Made by a program: the position numbers and the translations under genes
The notes under the pieces: generated by a model
Told to the model about the DNA's origin: nothing
What the model saw: only the letters and a program-made list of their open reading frames with translations
Databases searched by the model: none
Shown here: positions 29,346 through 34,322 of the stretch, in pieces
Layout of the letters: each line of letters begins with the position of its first letter
Position numbering within the stretch: position 1 is the stretch's first letter
Virus record (IMG/VR): IMGVR_UViG_3300005580_000012
Span: 1 to 34,401 of that record
Direction: 5' to 3' (one strand)
DNA from: a virus
DNA: 34,401 nt

Positions 29346-29367
29346 TGTCACTCCACTATGCTACAAT
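29346..29367 (+). promoter_or_regulatory. Promoter P2 (TGTCA-N11-TACAAT)
   Basis: TGTCA at 29346-29350, 11 nt, TACAAT at 29362-29367, with TTGATA at 29339-29344 as a possible -35. The flanking sequence GCGTGTCGCCTTGA resembles the start of the composite elements described below. Confidence 0.75.
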
Positions 29368-29403
29368 TCCAACTATAACAAACTAACGAAAGAAGAAAAA
29401 TAA

Positions 29404-29553
29404 ATGACAATCACATACACAATCTGGGACGGGGTTAATTTCCTCGGATTTCAAACCGCTAATAGCGTAGATGAGATGACTAAGACAGTTAAAGATTTAC
29501 AAAAGATTTCTAAAAATGTAGTAGCACACTTGCGAAAGGTAGAAACTAACTAA
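29404..29553 (+). CDS. 49-residue hypothetical protein
   Basis: Frame MTITYTIWDGVNFLGFQTAN..., with a beta hairpin then a helix (EMTKTVKDLQKISKNVVAHLRK). It follows promoter P2 and a GAAAGAAG site and is coupled to the next gene by TAATG. No family recognised. Confidence 0.65.
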   Translation: MTITYTIWDGVNFLGFQTANSVDEMTKTVKDLQKISKNVVAHLRKVETN

Positions 29554-29666
29554 TGAACCTAGAAGAATACAAGCAACATGTCGAGGCTCAACGCCTTGCC
29601 TCTCTAGCCATAGCGCTAGACGCACTAACTAAATCAAACGCTATTGCTAAGGAGATGAACAAATAA
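29553..29666 (+). CDS. 37-residue hypothetical protein
   Basis: Helical frame MNLEEYKQHVEAQRLASLAI... coupled by TAATG at both ends, which is the main evidence that it is translated. Function unknown. Confidence 0.55.
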   Translation: MNLEEYKQHVEAQRLASLAIALDALTKSNAIAKEMNK

Positions 29667-29848
29667 TGTCATACGCATACTCATACGAAACTAACTCAAT
29701 CTCTAAATGGGATACCATTCAAGAAGATGTCGCAGACGCATACGCTTACCTAGATGAGACAGATGAAGAAGAGTCACCTCTAGATGAGTTTAATGATGAA
29801 GATTCAGAAGAACTAGCCGAACTATACGCACTAACATGGGAGAACTAA
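29666..29848 (+). CDS. Highly acidic 60-residue protein
   Basis: About a third of the residues are Asp or Glu, concentrated in 'DETDEEESPLDEFNDEDSEE' near 31-50, with almost no basic residues. Such small acidic phage proteins can act as DNA mimics or inhibitors of host nucleic-acid-binding proteins, but that is only a possibility here. Coupled by TAATG to the preceding gene. Confidence 0.65.
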   Translation: MSYAYSYETNSISKWDTIQEDVADAYAYLDETDEEESPLDEFNDEDSEELAELYALTWEN

Positions 29849-29851
29849 TAA

Positions 29852-30070
29852 ATGAATGAAGGTATTTTTACAATCGAGTTAGGTAGTTATGGATTTATGC
29901 TTGACACTAAATGGTGCTACATAGCACTATCATGGCAACTAATAATCACCGCTACTCTACTAACTATCGGCTATAAAGTTTATAAGGCTTATAAGCGAAC
30001 ACGCAAGATACAACATGACGAGACAGGTAGCCCTTGCCTACCTATGGAAAAAGACGAATGGGGTCTGTAA
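29852..30070 (+). CDS. Small membrane protein
   Basis: 72 aa. One clear transmembrane segment near 26-41 (ALSWQLIITATLLTIG), then a basic stretch (YKVYKAYKRTRK) that should stay in the cytoplasm. It follows the acidic gene by 3 nt and is coupled to the next gene by TAATG. No family recognised. Confidence 0.65.
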   Translation: MNEGIFTIELGSYGFMLDTKWCYIALSWQLIITATLLTIGYKVYKAYKRTRKIQHDETGSPCLPMEKDEWGL

Positions 30071-30240
30071 TGAAAGAATGTAAAGTAATCAACTGCACTA
30101 ATACCGATTTGGTTTATAGTGGAATAGATGCGCTAATGCTAGGCGGTATAGTAACCGAAACCTATTGCTATTCATGCGCTAATGCGTATAATCAAATAGA
30201 TAACGCCATGACACTACTAATAGATAAGGCTAATGCGTAA
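30070..30240 (+). CDS. 56-residue Cys-rich protein
   Basis: Starts at the ATG at 30070 (TAATG overlap). A longer in-frame reading from 30034 lies inside the upstream gene and is less likely. C4 and C9 (CKVINC) and CYSC near 36-39 suggest a zinc site. No family recognised. Confidence 0.6.
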   Translation: MKECKVINCTNTDLVYSGIDALMLGGIVTETYCYSCANAYNQIDNAMTLLIDKANA

Positions 30241-30359
30241 TGAATAGACTACTAACAACACTAGTGCAATTAGGTATTGCTATTCCCGCCCTTATCATGG
30301 GGCGCATGGTGTGGCGCGAGATCGTAGCCGACTATAGAGAGTGGGCTAACTCACACTAG
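30240..30359 (+). CDS. 39-residue small membrane protein
   Basis: Frame MNRLLTTLVQLGIAIPALIM... with a hydrophobic N-terminal segment followed by a charged tail (WREIVADYREW). Coupled to the preceding gene by TAATG. It is the last gene before composite element A. Confidence 0.6.
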   Translation: MNRLLTTLVQLGIAIPALIMGRMVWREIVADYREWANSH

Positions 30360-30362
30360 CCT

Positions 30363-30457
30363 AACGGCGTGTCGGCTTGACAATGTCGAGCTGGCCCGCA
30401 AAAGAGCGGGGTCGGGCGTGTCGTTACGGGTGTGATTTTAATCACCCAGGATTTTTG
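30363..30457. repeat. Composite intergenic element A (type 1)
   Basis: It lies just after the stop of the 39-aa gene. It contains GGCGTGTCG, hairpin GCTTGA/TCGAGC (30375-30391), hairpin CCCGC/GCGGG (30395-30410), then a 52-nt segment (30406-30457) that is about 96% identical to the one in element C at 32731-32782 and contains a CRP-like palindrome. Possible terminator plus regulatory cassette. Confidence 0.75.
30431..30446. promoter_or_regulatory. CRP/GlxR-like palindrome
   Basis: TGTGATTTTAATCACC, 9 of 10 matches to TGTGA-N6-TCACA. Part of element A. Confidence 0.6.
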
Positions 30458-30472
30458 AGCGTGAATTGATGA

Positions 30473-30488
30473 TGTGATTTTAATCACA
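30473..30488. promoter_or_regulatory. CRP/GlxR-like palindrome (perfect)
   Basis: TGTGATTTTAATCACA, an exact match to TGTGA-N6-TCACA, 56 nt before the -10 of promoter P3. Confidence 0.7.
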
Positions 30489-30528
30489 AATCAAAATGTC
30501 CGTTTTAGTACGATTACCCGTCAGTAGA

Positions 30529-30550
30529 TGTCAGACCCCCCTGCTATAAT
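30529..30550 (+). promoter_or_regulatory. Promoter P3 (TGTCA-N11-TATAAT)
   Basis: TGTCA at 30529-30533 and a perfect TATAAT at 30545-30550. No -35-like hexamer at the usual distance, so the TGTCA box probably replaces it. Confidence 0.8.
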
Positions 30551-30605
30551 TCCAGTATAAAGAAAAACAAGCGGTAAAGAAATCCGCTAAGAAAGGTGGT
30601 CTAAA

Positions 30606-30794
30606 ATGACTACACTAACAATAACAAAATGCTCAGAGTTTTCAGAGCATAACCCTATGAAATCTGCTATCTCAGAAATTAGAGATGAGCAATTTACTTT
30701 CTGCCAAGATTGTGAAAATAACATTGAGCGTTGGTATGATGATACCGACCCTGAGCGACTACCTATGTGGTCAAGATGGAAGGTGACTAAATGA
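30606..30794 (+). CDS. Small Cys-containing hypothetical protein
   Basis: 62 aa. 'FCQDCENNIERWYDD' carries a CxxC pair, with a third Cys at 9, so partial zinc binding is possible. 'DPERLPMWSRWKVTK' is aromatic and basic. An AAAGGTGG site precedes the ATG. The stop overlaps the next start (ATGA). No family recognised. Confidence 0.65.
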   Translation: MTTLTITKCSEFSEHNPMKSAISEIRDEQFTFCQDCENNIERWYDDTDPERLPMWSRWKVTK

Positions 30795-30955
30795 GTACTT
30801 TCGTACCGATTAAATCCGTATGTGGTGCGGTATCCACCACAATAGACATGTATGACTATGAGTTAAATGCTCATGGTGTTATCTGTTGCGATAATTGCGA
30901 AAGCATTTTGCTATGCCGTAAGGCGTGGGATTTTTTATACAAGGGAGTTAAGTAA
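30791..30955 (+). CDS. 54-residue Cys-rich hypothetical protein
   Basis: Frame MSTFVPIKSVCGAVSTTIDM... with ICCDNCESILLC (about 31-42) forming a dense Cys cluster suitable for zinc. ATGA overlap with the gene before and contact with the next ATG support translation. No family recognised. Confidence 0.6.
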   Translation: MSTFVPIKSVCGAVSTTIDMYDYELNAHGVICCDNCESILLCRKAWDFLYKGVK

Positions 30956-31153
30956 ATGGAAAAAACACAATTCGAAAAAGATTTAGAAATTAAAGAAAGT
31001 TTTATAGATTTACTAAATGATATTTATCCAACTGTAAAAATTGGTTACTCAACTTTTACACCCGCCGAAATTCTAGAGTGTTGCGATCCCGTTGCGTTTG
31101 CGATTGGTTTAGTAGAACATGAAGATTATCTAGCAGAATTAGAAGAAGAATAA
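30956..31153 (+). CDS. Small acidic hypothetical protein
   Basis: 65 aa. It reads 'FEKDLEIKESFIDLLNDIYPTVKIGYSTFTPAEILECCDPVAFAIGLVEHEDYLAELEEE'-like in small pieces, a helical acidic fold with a central 'TPAEIL..CDPVAF' element that I recall from small actinophage proteins of unknown role. It starts directly after the upstream stop. Confidence 0.65.
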   Translation: MEKTQFEKDLEIKESFIDLLNDIYPTVKIGYSTFTPAEILECCDPVAFAIGLVEHEDYLAELEEE

Positions 31154-31200
31154 CGGCGTGTCGGCTTGACAAGATCAAGCTGGCCCGCAAAAGAGCGGGG

Positions 31201-31230
31201 TTATCCACAGGCTTACGGGAGTTATCCACA
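31201..31230 (+). promoter_or_regulatory. Pair of perfect DnaA boxes
   Basis: TTATCCACA at 31201-31209 and 31222-31230, same orientation, 12 nt apart, flanked by GGGG and CCCC that could pair. The same spacing occurs at 33615-33644. Confidence 0.7.
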
Positions 31231-31262
31231 ACCCCCTGAAATTTGCGACACGCCCGAGATTT

Positions 31263-31278
31263 TGTGATTTTTATCACA
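31263..31278. promoter_or_regulatory. CRP/GlxR-like palindrome (perfect)
   Basis: TGTGATTTTTATCACA, an exact match to TGTGA-N6-TCACA, 64 nt before the -10 of P4. Confidence 0.7.
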
Positions 31279-31302
31279 CGGCTTGAGCGTCTCATTATTT
31301 GG

Positions 31303-31320
31303 AATTACTGGCTAGTAATT
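31303..31320. other. Hairpin or operator upstream of P4
   Basis: AATTACT-GGCT-AGTAATT, a perfect 7-bp stem ending 6 nt before the TGTCA box of P4. It could be a repressor site. Confidence 0.5.
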
Positions 31321-31326
31321 ATCTTT

Positions 31327-31348
31327 TGTCAGTGCTATCCGCTATAAT
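31327..31348 (+). promoter_or_regulatory. Promoter P4 (TGTCA-N11-TATAAT)
   Basis: TGTCA at 31327-31331 and TATAAT at 31343-31348, followed by the conserved leader CAACAAACGAAAGG and the ATG at 31381. Confidence 0.8.
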
Positions 31349-31380
31349 TGCTACTATCAACAAACGAAAGGTGACAACTA

Positions 31381-31581
31381 ATGTCAGCAAATGTCTATTC
31401 CGTAGAAAATCTCCTTGTGGGAAAAATGTATTACTCTCGCTCAGTATCGGGCGAAATAATTGACGCAGAAAAATCTAATTCCGTATGGTATGCGGATTGC
31501 GATACTTATCGTGTTCAGGTAAGAGCACAAAATACTTTTAAGGATACTTATCGCTATGTAGCAGTAAAGGTCGGTGACTAA
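31381..31581 (+). CDS. Small hypothetical beta-rich protein
   Basis: 66 aa. 'VGKMYYSRSVSGEIIDAEKSNSVWYADCDTYRVQVRAQ' suggests a small beta-barrel (SH3- or OB-like, inference). A CGAAAGGTG site precedes the ATG. The next ATG follows the stop directly. Confidence 0.65.
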   Translation: MSANVYSVENLLVGKMYYSRSVSGEIIDAEKSNSVWYADCDTYRVQVRAQNTFKDTYRYVAVKVGD

Positions 31582-31734
31582 ATGAAAACTTTTGAATTTC
31601 TAACCTACATAAATGTAGAAGCAGAAAACTATGATGAGGCTATTGATGTATTTCAATTTCAATTAAAATACGGAATAAATAAAGATAATGTCTATGTCGC
31701 AGACATAAAAGATTTGGAGTTAGCAAATGATTAA
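31582..31734 (+). CDS. 50-residue hypothetical protein
   Basis: Frame MKTFEFLTYINVEAENYDEA..., a beta-alpha-beta pattern with an acidic end. It touches the upstream stop and overlaps the next gene by 8 nt. No family recognised. Confidence 0.6.
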   Translation: MKTFEFLTYINVEAENYDEAIDVFQFQLKYGINKDNVYVADIKDLELAND

Positions 31735-31894
31735 AGAATACATTGACGAAAACGAATTTTATTTTATTAAAGATGAAATAAAAATCTGTTGTGATGAACA
31801 ACAATTTAAGTATGTGTGTAAAGCACACGGCGAGCAAATGGGTTGCTACTTTTGCGAATTTAACTATGATGAGAATTGCGAGGAACAACACTAA
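31727..31894 (+). CDS. 55-residue Cys-rich acidic protein
   Basis: Frame MIKEYIDENEFYFIKDEIKI... with Cys at 21, 22, 31, 40, 43 and 51 (ICCDEQ..., VCKAHG, GCYFCEF), consistent with zinc binding. It overlaps both neighbours. No family recognised. Confidence 0.6.
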   Translation: MIKEYIDENEFYFIKDEIKICCDEQQFKYVCKAHGEQMGCYFCEFNYDENCEEQH

Positions 31895-32037
31895 TGGGAT
31901 TTATTGAAATCTTTCGCCTTGATGAAAACGGCGCAGGTTGGGTGGATTTATCCGATGCCACCCCTGATGAACTATTTAACATTGAATTAGGCTTACTTAA
32001 TGAGGGAGCCTTATTCTATACCCCCGAAGCCGACTAA
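31894..32037 (+). CDS. 47-residue hypothetical protein
   Basis: Acidic frame MGFIEIFRLDENGAGWVDLS..., coupled to the preceding gene by TAATG. The TGTCA box of promoter P5 begins 2 nt after the stop. No family recognised. Confidence 0.6.
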   Translation: MGFIEIFRLDENGAGWVDLSDATPDELFNIELGLLNEGALFYTPEAD

Positions 32038-32038
32038 A

Positions 32039-32060
32039 TGTCAGTGGCTTAGGCTATAAT
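32039..32060 (+). promoter_or_regulatory. Promoter P5 (TGTCA-N11-TATAAT)
   Basis: TGTCA at 32039-32043, TATAAT at 32055-32060, then the leader AACAAAACGAAAGG and the ATG at 32091. No composite element or CRP site precedes this one. Confidence 0.8.
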
Positions 32061-32090
32061 AGGCAATAACAAAACGAAAGGAAAACTAAA

Positions 32091-32219
32091 ATGAAAACAC
32101 TAGAAATCGCTAATTGCGAAACTTGCTATGGCAAGGGCTGGCTATACTACGGAGATGAAGACACTTTTGATGTAGAGGCTTGCCAATGCTCAACTAACGA
32201 AAGGGAAACTAATGTATAA
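32091..32219 (+). CDS. 42-residue Cys-rich hypothetical protein
   Basis: Frame MKTLEIANCETCYGKGWLYY... with CETC near 9-12 and CQC near 31-33. 'C..C.GkG' resembles one half of a DnaJ-type zinc finger. It overlaps the next gene by 8 nt. Function unknown. Confidence 0.6.
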   Translation: MKTLEIANCETCYGKGWLYYGDEDTFDVEACQCSTNERETNV

Positions 32220-32418
32220 AATAACTGTTGCTAGTGATAGCGAGCCTATCCACTTTATAAAAGAATACTCAGATGAATTAGAGGCTCACACCGAATTCGC
32301 TAAGTATGTGGATTGGGGATTTGCTAATGAATACTCAACTGTAAATCTTTACACACCTAGCGGAAAATGCTACACGAAATTATTTTATCGTGAAGGCAGA
32401 AAGGTCGTAGTAAAATGA
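32212..32418 (+). CDS. Small hypothetical protein
   Basis: 68 aa. 'YKITVASDSEPIHFIKEYSDELEAHTEFAKYVDWGF' gives a beta-alpha-beta pattern that resembles other small actinophage proteins with a 'y...a..e...ye' helix. It overlaps both neighbours (8 and 4 nt). Function unknown. Confidence 0.65.
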   Translation: MYKITVASDSEPIHFIKEYSDELEAHTEFAKYVDWGFANEYSTVNLYTPSGKCYTKLFYREGRKVVVK

Positions 32419-32606
32419 TGACACGCAAAGATTATGTCGCTACCGCAGAAATTCTAAAGTATGCTAGCGATAAAACTCACCCCGCTTTATTTTCTAAAAT
32501 GGTAAATGATTTCGCTGAAATGTTTGCTAAAGATAATGAGCGATTTGATGTAAAACGATTTCACGAAGCGAGTGGATACAATGTTCCAAAATTCACTTCG
32601 AGATAA
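32415..32606 (+). CDS. Small conserved actinophage-type protein
   Basis: 63 aa. 'MTRKDYVATAEILKYASD...ALFSKMVNDFAEMFAKDNERFDVKRFHEASGY' matches a small helical protein pattern frequent in actinophages ('tRkDY..iA..l.......n.RFd..rFl.a.g'). Its role is not known. The start may be the first or second Met. ATGA overlap with the upstream gene. Confidence 0.7.
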   Translation: MMTRKDYVATAEILKYASDKTHPALFSKMVNDFAEMFAKDNERFDVKRFHEASGYNVPKFTSR

Positions 32607-32712
32607 AGTAAAACGAATTCAGGAATTGCGCCGCAGTAATGCGGCGCAACCTGTTCGCAATAAAAAAAAATACACACGCAAAATAAAACATAAAAATAAA
32701 TTTGATAATTGA
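32581..32712 (+). CDS. 43-residue very basic protein (uncertain)
   Basis: Frame MFQNSLRDKVKRIQELRRSN... is Arg/Lys-rich (KKKYTRKIKHKNK near the end) and begins inside the preceding gene. A perfect 10-bp hairpin lies in its middle, so the region may instead be an untranslated 3' end. It could be a nucleic-acid-binding peptide if translated. Confidence 0.4.
   Translation: MFQNSLRDKVKRIQELRRSNAAQPVRNKKKYTRKIKHKNKFDN
32626..32649. other. Perfect 10-bp hairpin
   Basis: TTGCGCCGCA-GTAA-TGCGGCGCAA. No T-tract follows on the plus strand (an A-run comes about 13 nt later). A terminator, RNA-processing or protein-binding site is possible. It resembles the CCCGC/GCGGG hairpins of the composite elements. 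Confidence 0.6.
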
Positions 32713-32782
32713 TCAGCTGCCCGCAATACTGCGGGGTCGGGCGTGTCGTTACGAGTGTGATATTAATCACCCAGGATTTTTG
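32709..32782. repeat. Composite intergenic element C (type 1)
   Basis: It has a remnant of the first hairpin (TTGATCAGCTG), hairpin CCCGCA/TGCGGG (32720-32735) and the 52-nt segment (32731-32782) shared with element A, including a CRP-like palindrome. There are no DnaA boxes. Confidence 0.75.
32756..32771. promoter_or_regulatory. CRP/GlxR-like palindrome
   Basis: TGTGATATTAATCACC, 9 of 10 matches to TGTGA-N6-TCACA, upstream of promoter P6. Confidence 0.6.
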
Positions 32783-32798
32783 CGTGTCGATTGGTAAA

Positions 32799-32820
32799 TG
32801 TCAGTCTATTCTGCTATAAT
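32799..32820 (+). promoter_or_regulatory. Promoter P6 (TGTCA-N11-TATAAT)
   Basis: TGTCA at 32799-32803 and TATAAT at 32815-32820, with TTGGTA at 32791-32796 as a weak -35. It drives the Gp88-like gene. Confidence 0.8.
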
Positions 32821-32847
32821 TGCTATTCAACCAACGATTGAGGTCCA

Positions 32848-33567
32848 ATGAAACTAAAACGCTCTAACGATAGAAAGGTCGCTAACCTTGTCACAAAAAA
32901 TGGAAAGCAAGCCGCAATTGCCAACACCTTCGGATTACCTGCTGGAAAAAATTACTCGTGCCCTGGTGCCACTAGTATTTGTGAGAGTGTTTGCTACGCA
33001 GGAAAACTCGAAAAATTATTCCCAGGAGTAAAAACTAATCTGCTACACAATTGGGAATTGCTACGCAATGCAGACAATGAAACAATGGTGCGCCTATTAG
33101 ATGAGATGATTGTCGATTTCGTTGCTGATTGTGATAAGAAAAATGCGCCTAAGTTATTCCGTATACACTGGGACGGAGATTTCTTCAATGATACTTATAC
33201 TTATGCCTGGAAGACTATTATCGAAAAGCATTCCGATATTCAATTTTGGGTTTACACACGTGTAAAGTCTGCAGCGCTTATTCTAAAGGATGTATCTAAT
33301 CTATCTCTTTACTATTCCACCGACGATGAGAATAAAGAAATCGGCCACGAACTAAAAGTAAATGAGGGAATTCGTCTTGCTTACTTAGGTAAAACATTCG
33401 CCGTCACCGAAAGCACAATGAAAGAATTAACGGGCAAGCCTGGCGCTAAGTGTCCTGAGAATATGAAAAGTATTCCCTTAATTTCTTCCGCTGGCTCTGC
33501 ATGCGTGTCATGTGGATTGTGCGTTTATGGTAAAGCGGATATTAGATTTAGCGCAACTAAAAAATAA
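32848..33567 (+). CDS. Gp88-like Cys-rich phage protein
   Basis: 239 aa. Matches the phage Gp88-type pattern: 'KLKRSNDRKVANL', then 'NTFGLPAGKNYSCPGATSIC', 'ESVCYAG', 'LLHNWELL', 'RIHWDGDFFNDTYTYAW' and a C-terminal 'GSACVSCGLCVYG'. N-terminal C38, C45 and C49 and the C-terminal CxxCxxC suggest iron-sulfur or zinc sites. The central 'HWDGDF' to 'FWVYTR' part resembles DUF5131-type proteins with a radical-SAM-like barrel (inference). Function unknown. It is by far the largest gene of the right arm, alone in its transcript between elements C and D. A TTGAGG site precedes the ATG. Confidence 0.75.
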   Translation: MKLKRSNDRKVANLVTKNGKQAAIANTFGLPAGKNYSCPGATSICESVCYAGKLEKLFPGVKTNLLHNWELLRNADNETMVRLLDEMIVDFVADCDKKNAPKLFRIHWDGDFFNDTYTYAWKTIIEKHSDIQFWVYTRVKSAALILKDVSNLSLYYSTDDENKEIGHELKVNEGIRLAYLGKTFAVTESTMKELTGKPGAKCPENMKSIPLISSAGSACVSCGLCVYGKADIRFSATKK

Positions 33568-33614
33568 CGGAGTGTCGGCTTGACAAGATCAAGCTGGCCC
33601 GCAATATTGCGGGG

Positions 33615-33644
33615 TTATCCACAGGCTTACGGTGCTTATCCACA
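33615..33644 (+). promoter_or_regulatory. Pair of perfect DnaA boxes
   Basis: TTATCCACA at 33615-33623 and 33636-33644, same orientation and spacing as in element B. Confidence 0.7.
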
Positions 33645-33657
33645 ACCCCCTGGAATT

Positions 33658-33673
33658 TGTGATTAATCTCACA
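33658..33673. promoter_or_regulatory. CRP/GlxR-like palindrome (perfect)
   Basis: TGTGATTAATCTCACA, an exact match to TGTGA-N6-TCACA, 49 nt before the -10 of P7. Confidence 0.65.
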
Positions 33674-33706
33674 AAAGCTGCGACACGCCGTAAATGGATT
33701 AGGTAA

Positions 33707-33728
33707 TGTCAGTGGGATAGGCTATAAT
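33707..33728 (+). promoter_or_regulatory. Promoter P7 (TGTCA-N11-TATAAT)
   Basis: TGTCA at 33707-33711 and TATAAT at 33723-33728, then the leader ACCAACAACGAAAGG and the ATG at 33758. Confidence 0.8.
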
Positions 33729-33757
33729 ACTCTTATACCAACAACGAAAGGCAACAA

Positions 33758-33964
33758 ATGAAAACTATCGAACACTCTCTACGCTTCATAACTGAAGTTA
33801 ATGAAACTCATCCAACGGCACGAATGCTACTTGCACTTGATGAGTCCGAACAAATACTTATGCTAGAGGGAATGCTAAAAGCACTTATTGCACCAACACT
33901 TCAGCCTGCGCTAGACGAAATTAATAAGGGTGGCTCTTGGGCTATTCTAAAGGTGGCAGAATAA
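33758..33964 (+). CDS. Small hypothetical helical protein
   Basis: 68 aa. 'HPTARMLLALDESEQILMLEGMLKALIAPTLQPALDEI' is an amphipathic helical protein. No family recognised. A GAAAGG site precedes the ATG, and the stop is coupled to the next gene by TAATG. Confidence 0.65.
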   Translation: MKTIEHSLRFITEVNETHPTARMLLALDESEQILMLEGMLKALIAPTLQPALDEINKGGSWAILKVAE

Positions 33965-34227
33965 TGGGATACACAACAGCGTTAGATTTTGCAGAATTAG
34001 ATTTAGAGCAAGGTATTGCTTATCACTTACAGGGTAATCACTATCCACCCGTTCCACTTTCTATGGTGCAACCTTGCATCGAGGCTATTGATGCTTACTA
34101 TGATGAGTCCTATGATAAATTGATCGAAATGCCCGAAGGCGTATCCTATAAGGGAAATACACACGCACCCGCTTGGGCTATTATCGAACAGCACCACTTA
34201 GACGCTTGGCTACCTGAAAGTGACTAA
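33964..34227 (+). CDS. Small hypothetical protein
   Basis: 87 aa from the ATG at 33964. A longer in-frame reading from 33937 overlaps the upstream gene and is less likely given the TAATG overlap. 'FAELDLEQGIAYHLQGNHYPPVP' and 'MVQPCIEAIDAYYDESYDKLIEMPEGVSYKG' resemble small actinophage proteins with the 'A...HLt.N..Pp.p....p....ai' pattern. Role unknown. Confidence 0.7.
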   Translation: MGYTTALDFAELDLEQGIAYHLQGNHYPPVPLSMVQPCIEAIDAYYDESYDKLIEMPEGVSYKGNTHAPAWAIIEQHHLDAWLPESD

Positions 34228-34241
34228 GGTCACACAATAAT

Positions 34242-34260
34242 TATCTCAAATAATGAGATA
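34242..34260. other. Hairpin upstream of P8
   Basis: TATCTCA-AATAA-TGAGATA, a perfect 7-bp stem 12 nt before the TGTCA box of P8. Possible operator or weak terminator. No composite element is present here. Confidence 0.5.
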
Positions 34261-34272
34261 GGGCTATACAAA

Positions 34273-34294
34273 TGTCAGCCCTAAATGTTATACT
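34273..34294 (+). promoter_or_regulatory. Promoter P8 (TGTCA-N11-TATACT)
   Basis: TGTCA at 34273-34277 and TATACT at 34289-34294, followed by the leader AACAAAGAAATGAGG and the ATG at 34323. Confidence 0.75.
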
Positions 34295-34322
34295 ACAACC
34301 CTAACAAAGAAATGAGGCAAAA

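Larger units (their letters stand above)
31152..31278. repeat. Composite intergenic element B (type 2, with DnaA boxes)
   Basis: It begins at the stop of the 30956 gene. An outer 9-bp inverted repeat GGCGTGTCG (31155-31163)/CGACACGCC (31246-31254) encloses hairpin GCTTGA/TCAAGC (31164-31180), hairpin CCCGC/GCGGG (31184-31199) and two DnaA boxes. A CRP-like palindrome follows. Element D is a close copy. Confidence 0.8.
33565..33690. repeat. Composite intergenic element D (type 2, with DnaA boxes)
   Basis: It starts at the stop of the Gp88-like gene. Outer repeat GTGTCG (33572-33577)/CGACAC (33681-33686), hairpin GCTTGA/TCAAGC (33578-33594), perfect palindrome CCCGCAATATTGCGGG (33598-33613), two DnaA boxes and a CRP-like palindrome inside the outer repeat. 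Close copy of element B. Confidence 0.8.

Noticed and set aside
31166-31171. Perfect TTGACA in the first hairpin of elements B and D as a -35 box
   Set aside because: No -10-like hexamer at 16-19 nt downstream. The hexamer is explained by the GCTTGACAAGATCAAGC hairpin.
31640-31891. 83-codon minus-strand frame
   Set aside because: Lies antisense to two coupled plus-strand genes with continuous overlaps. No start signal.
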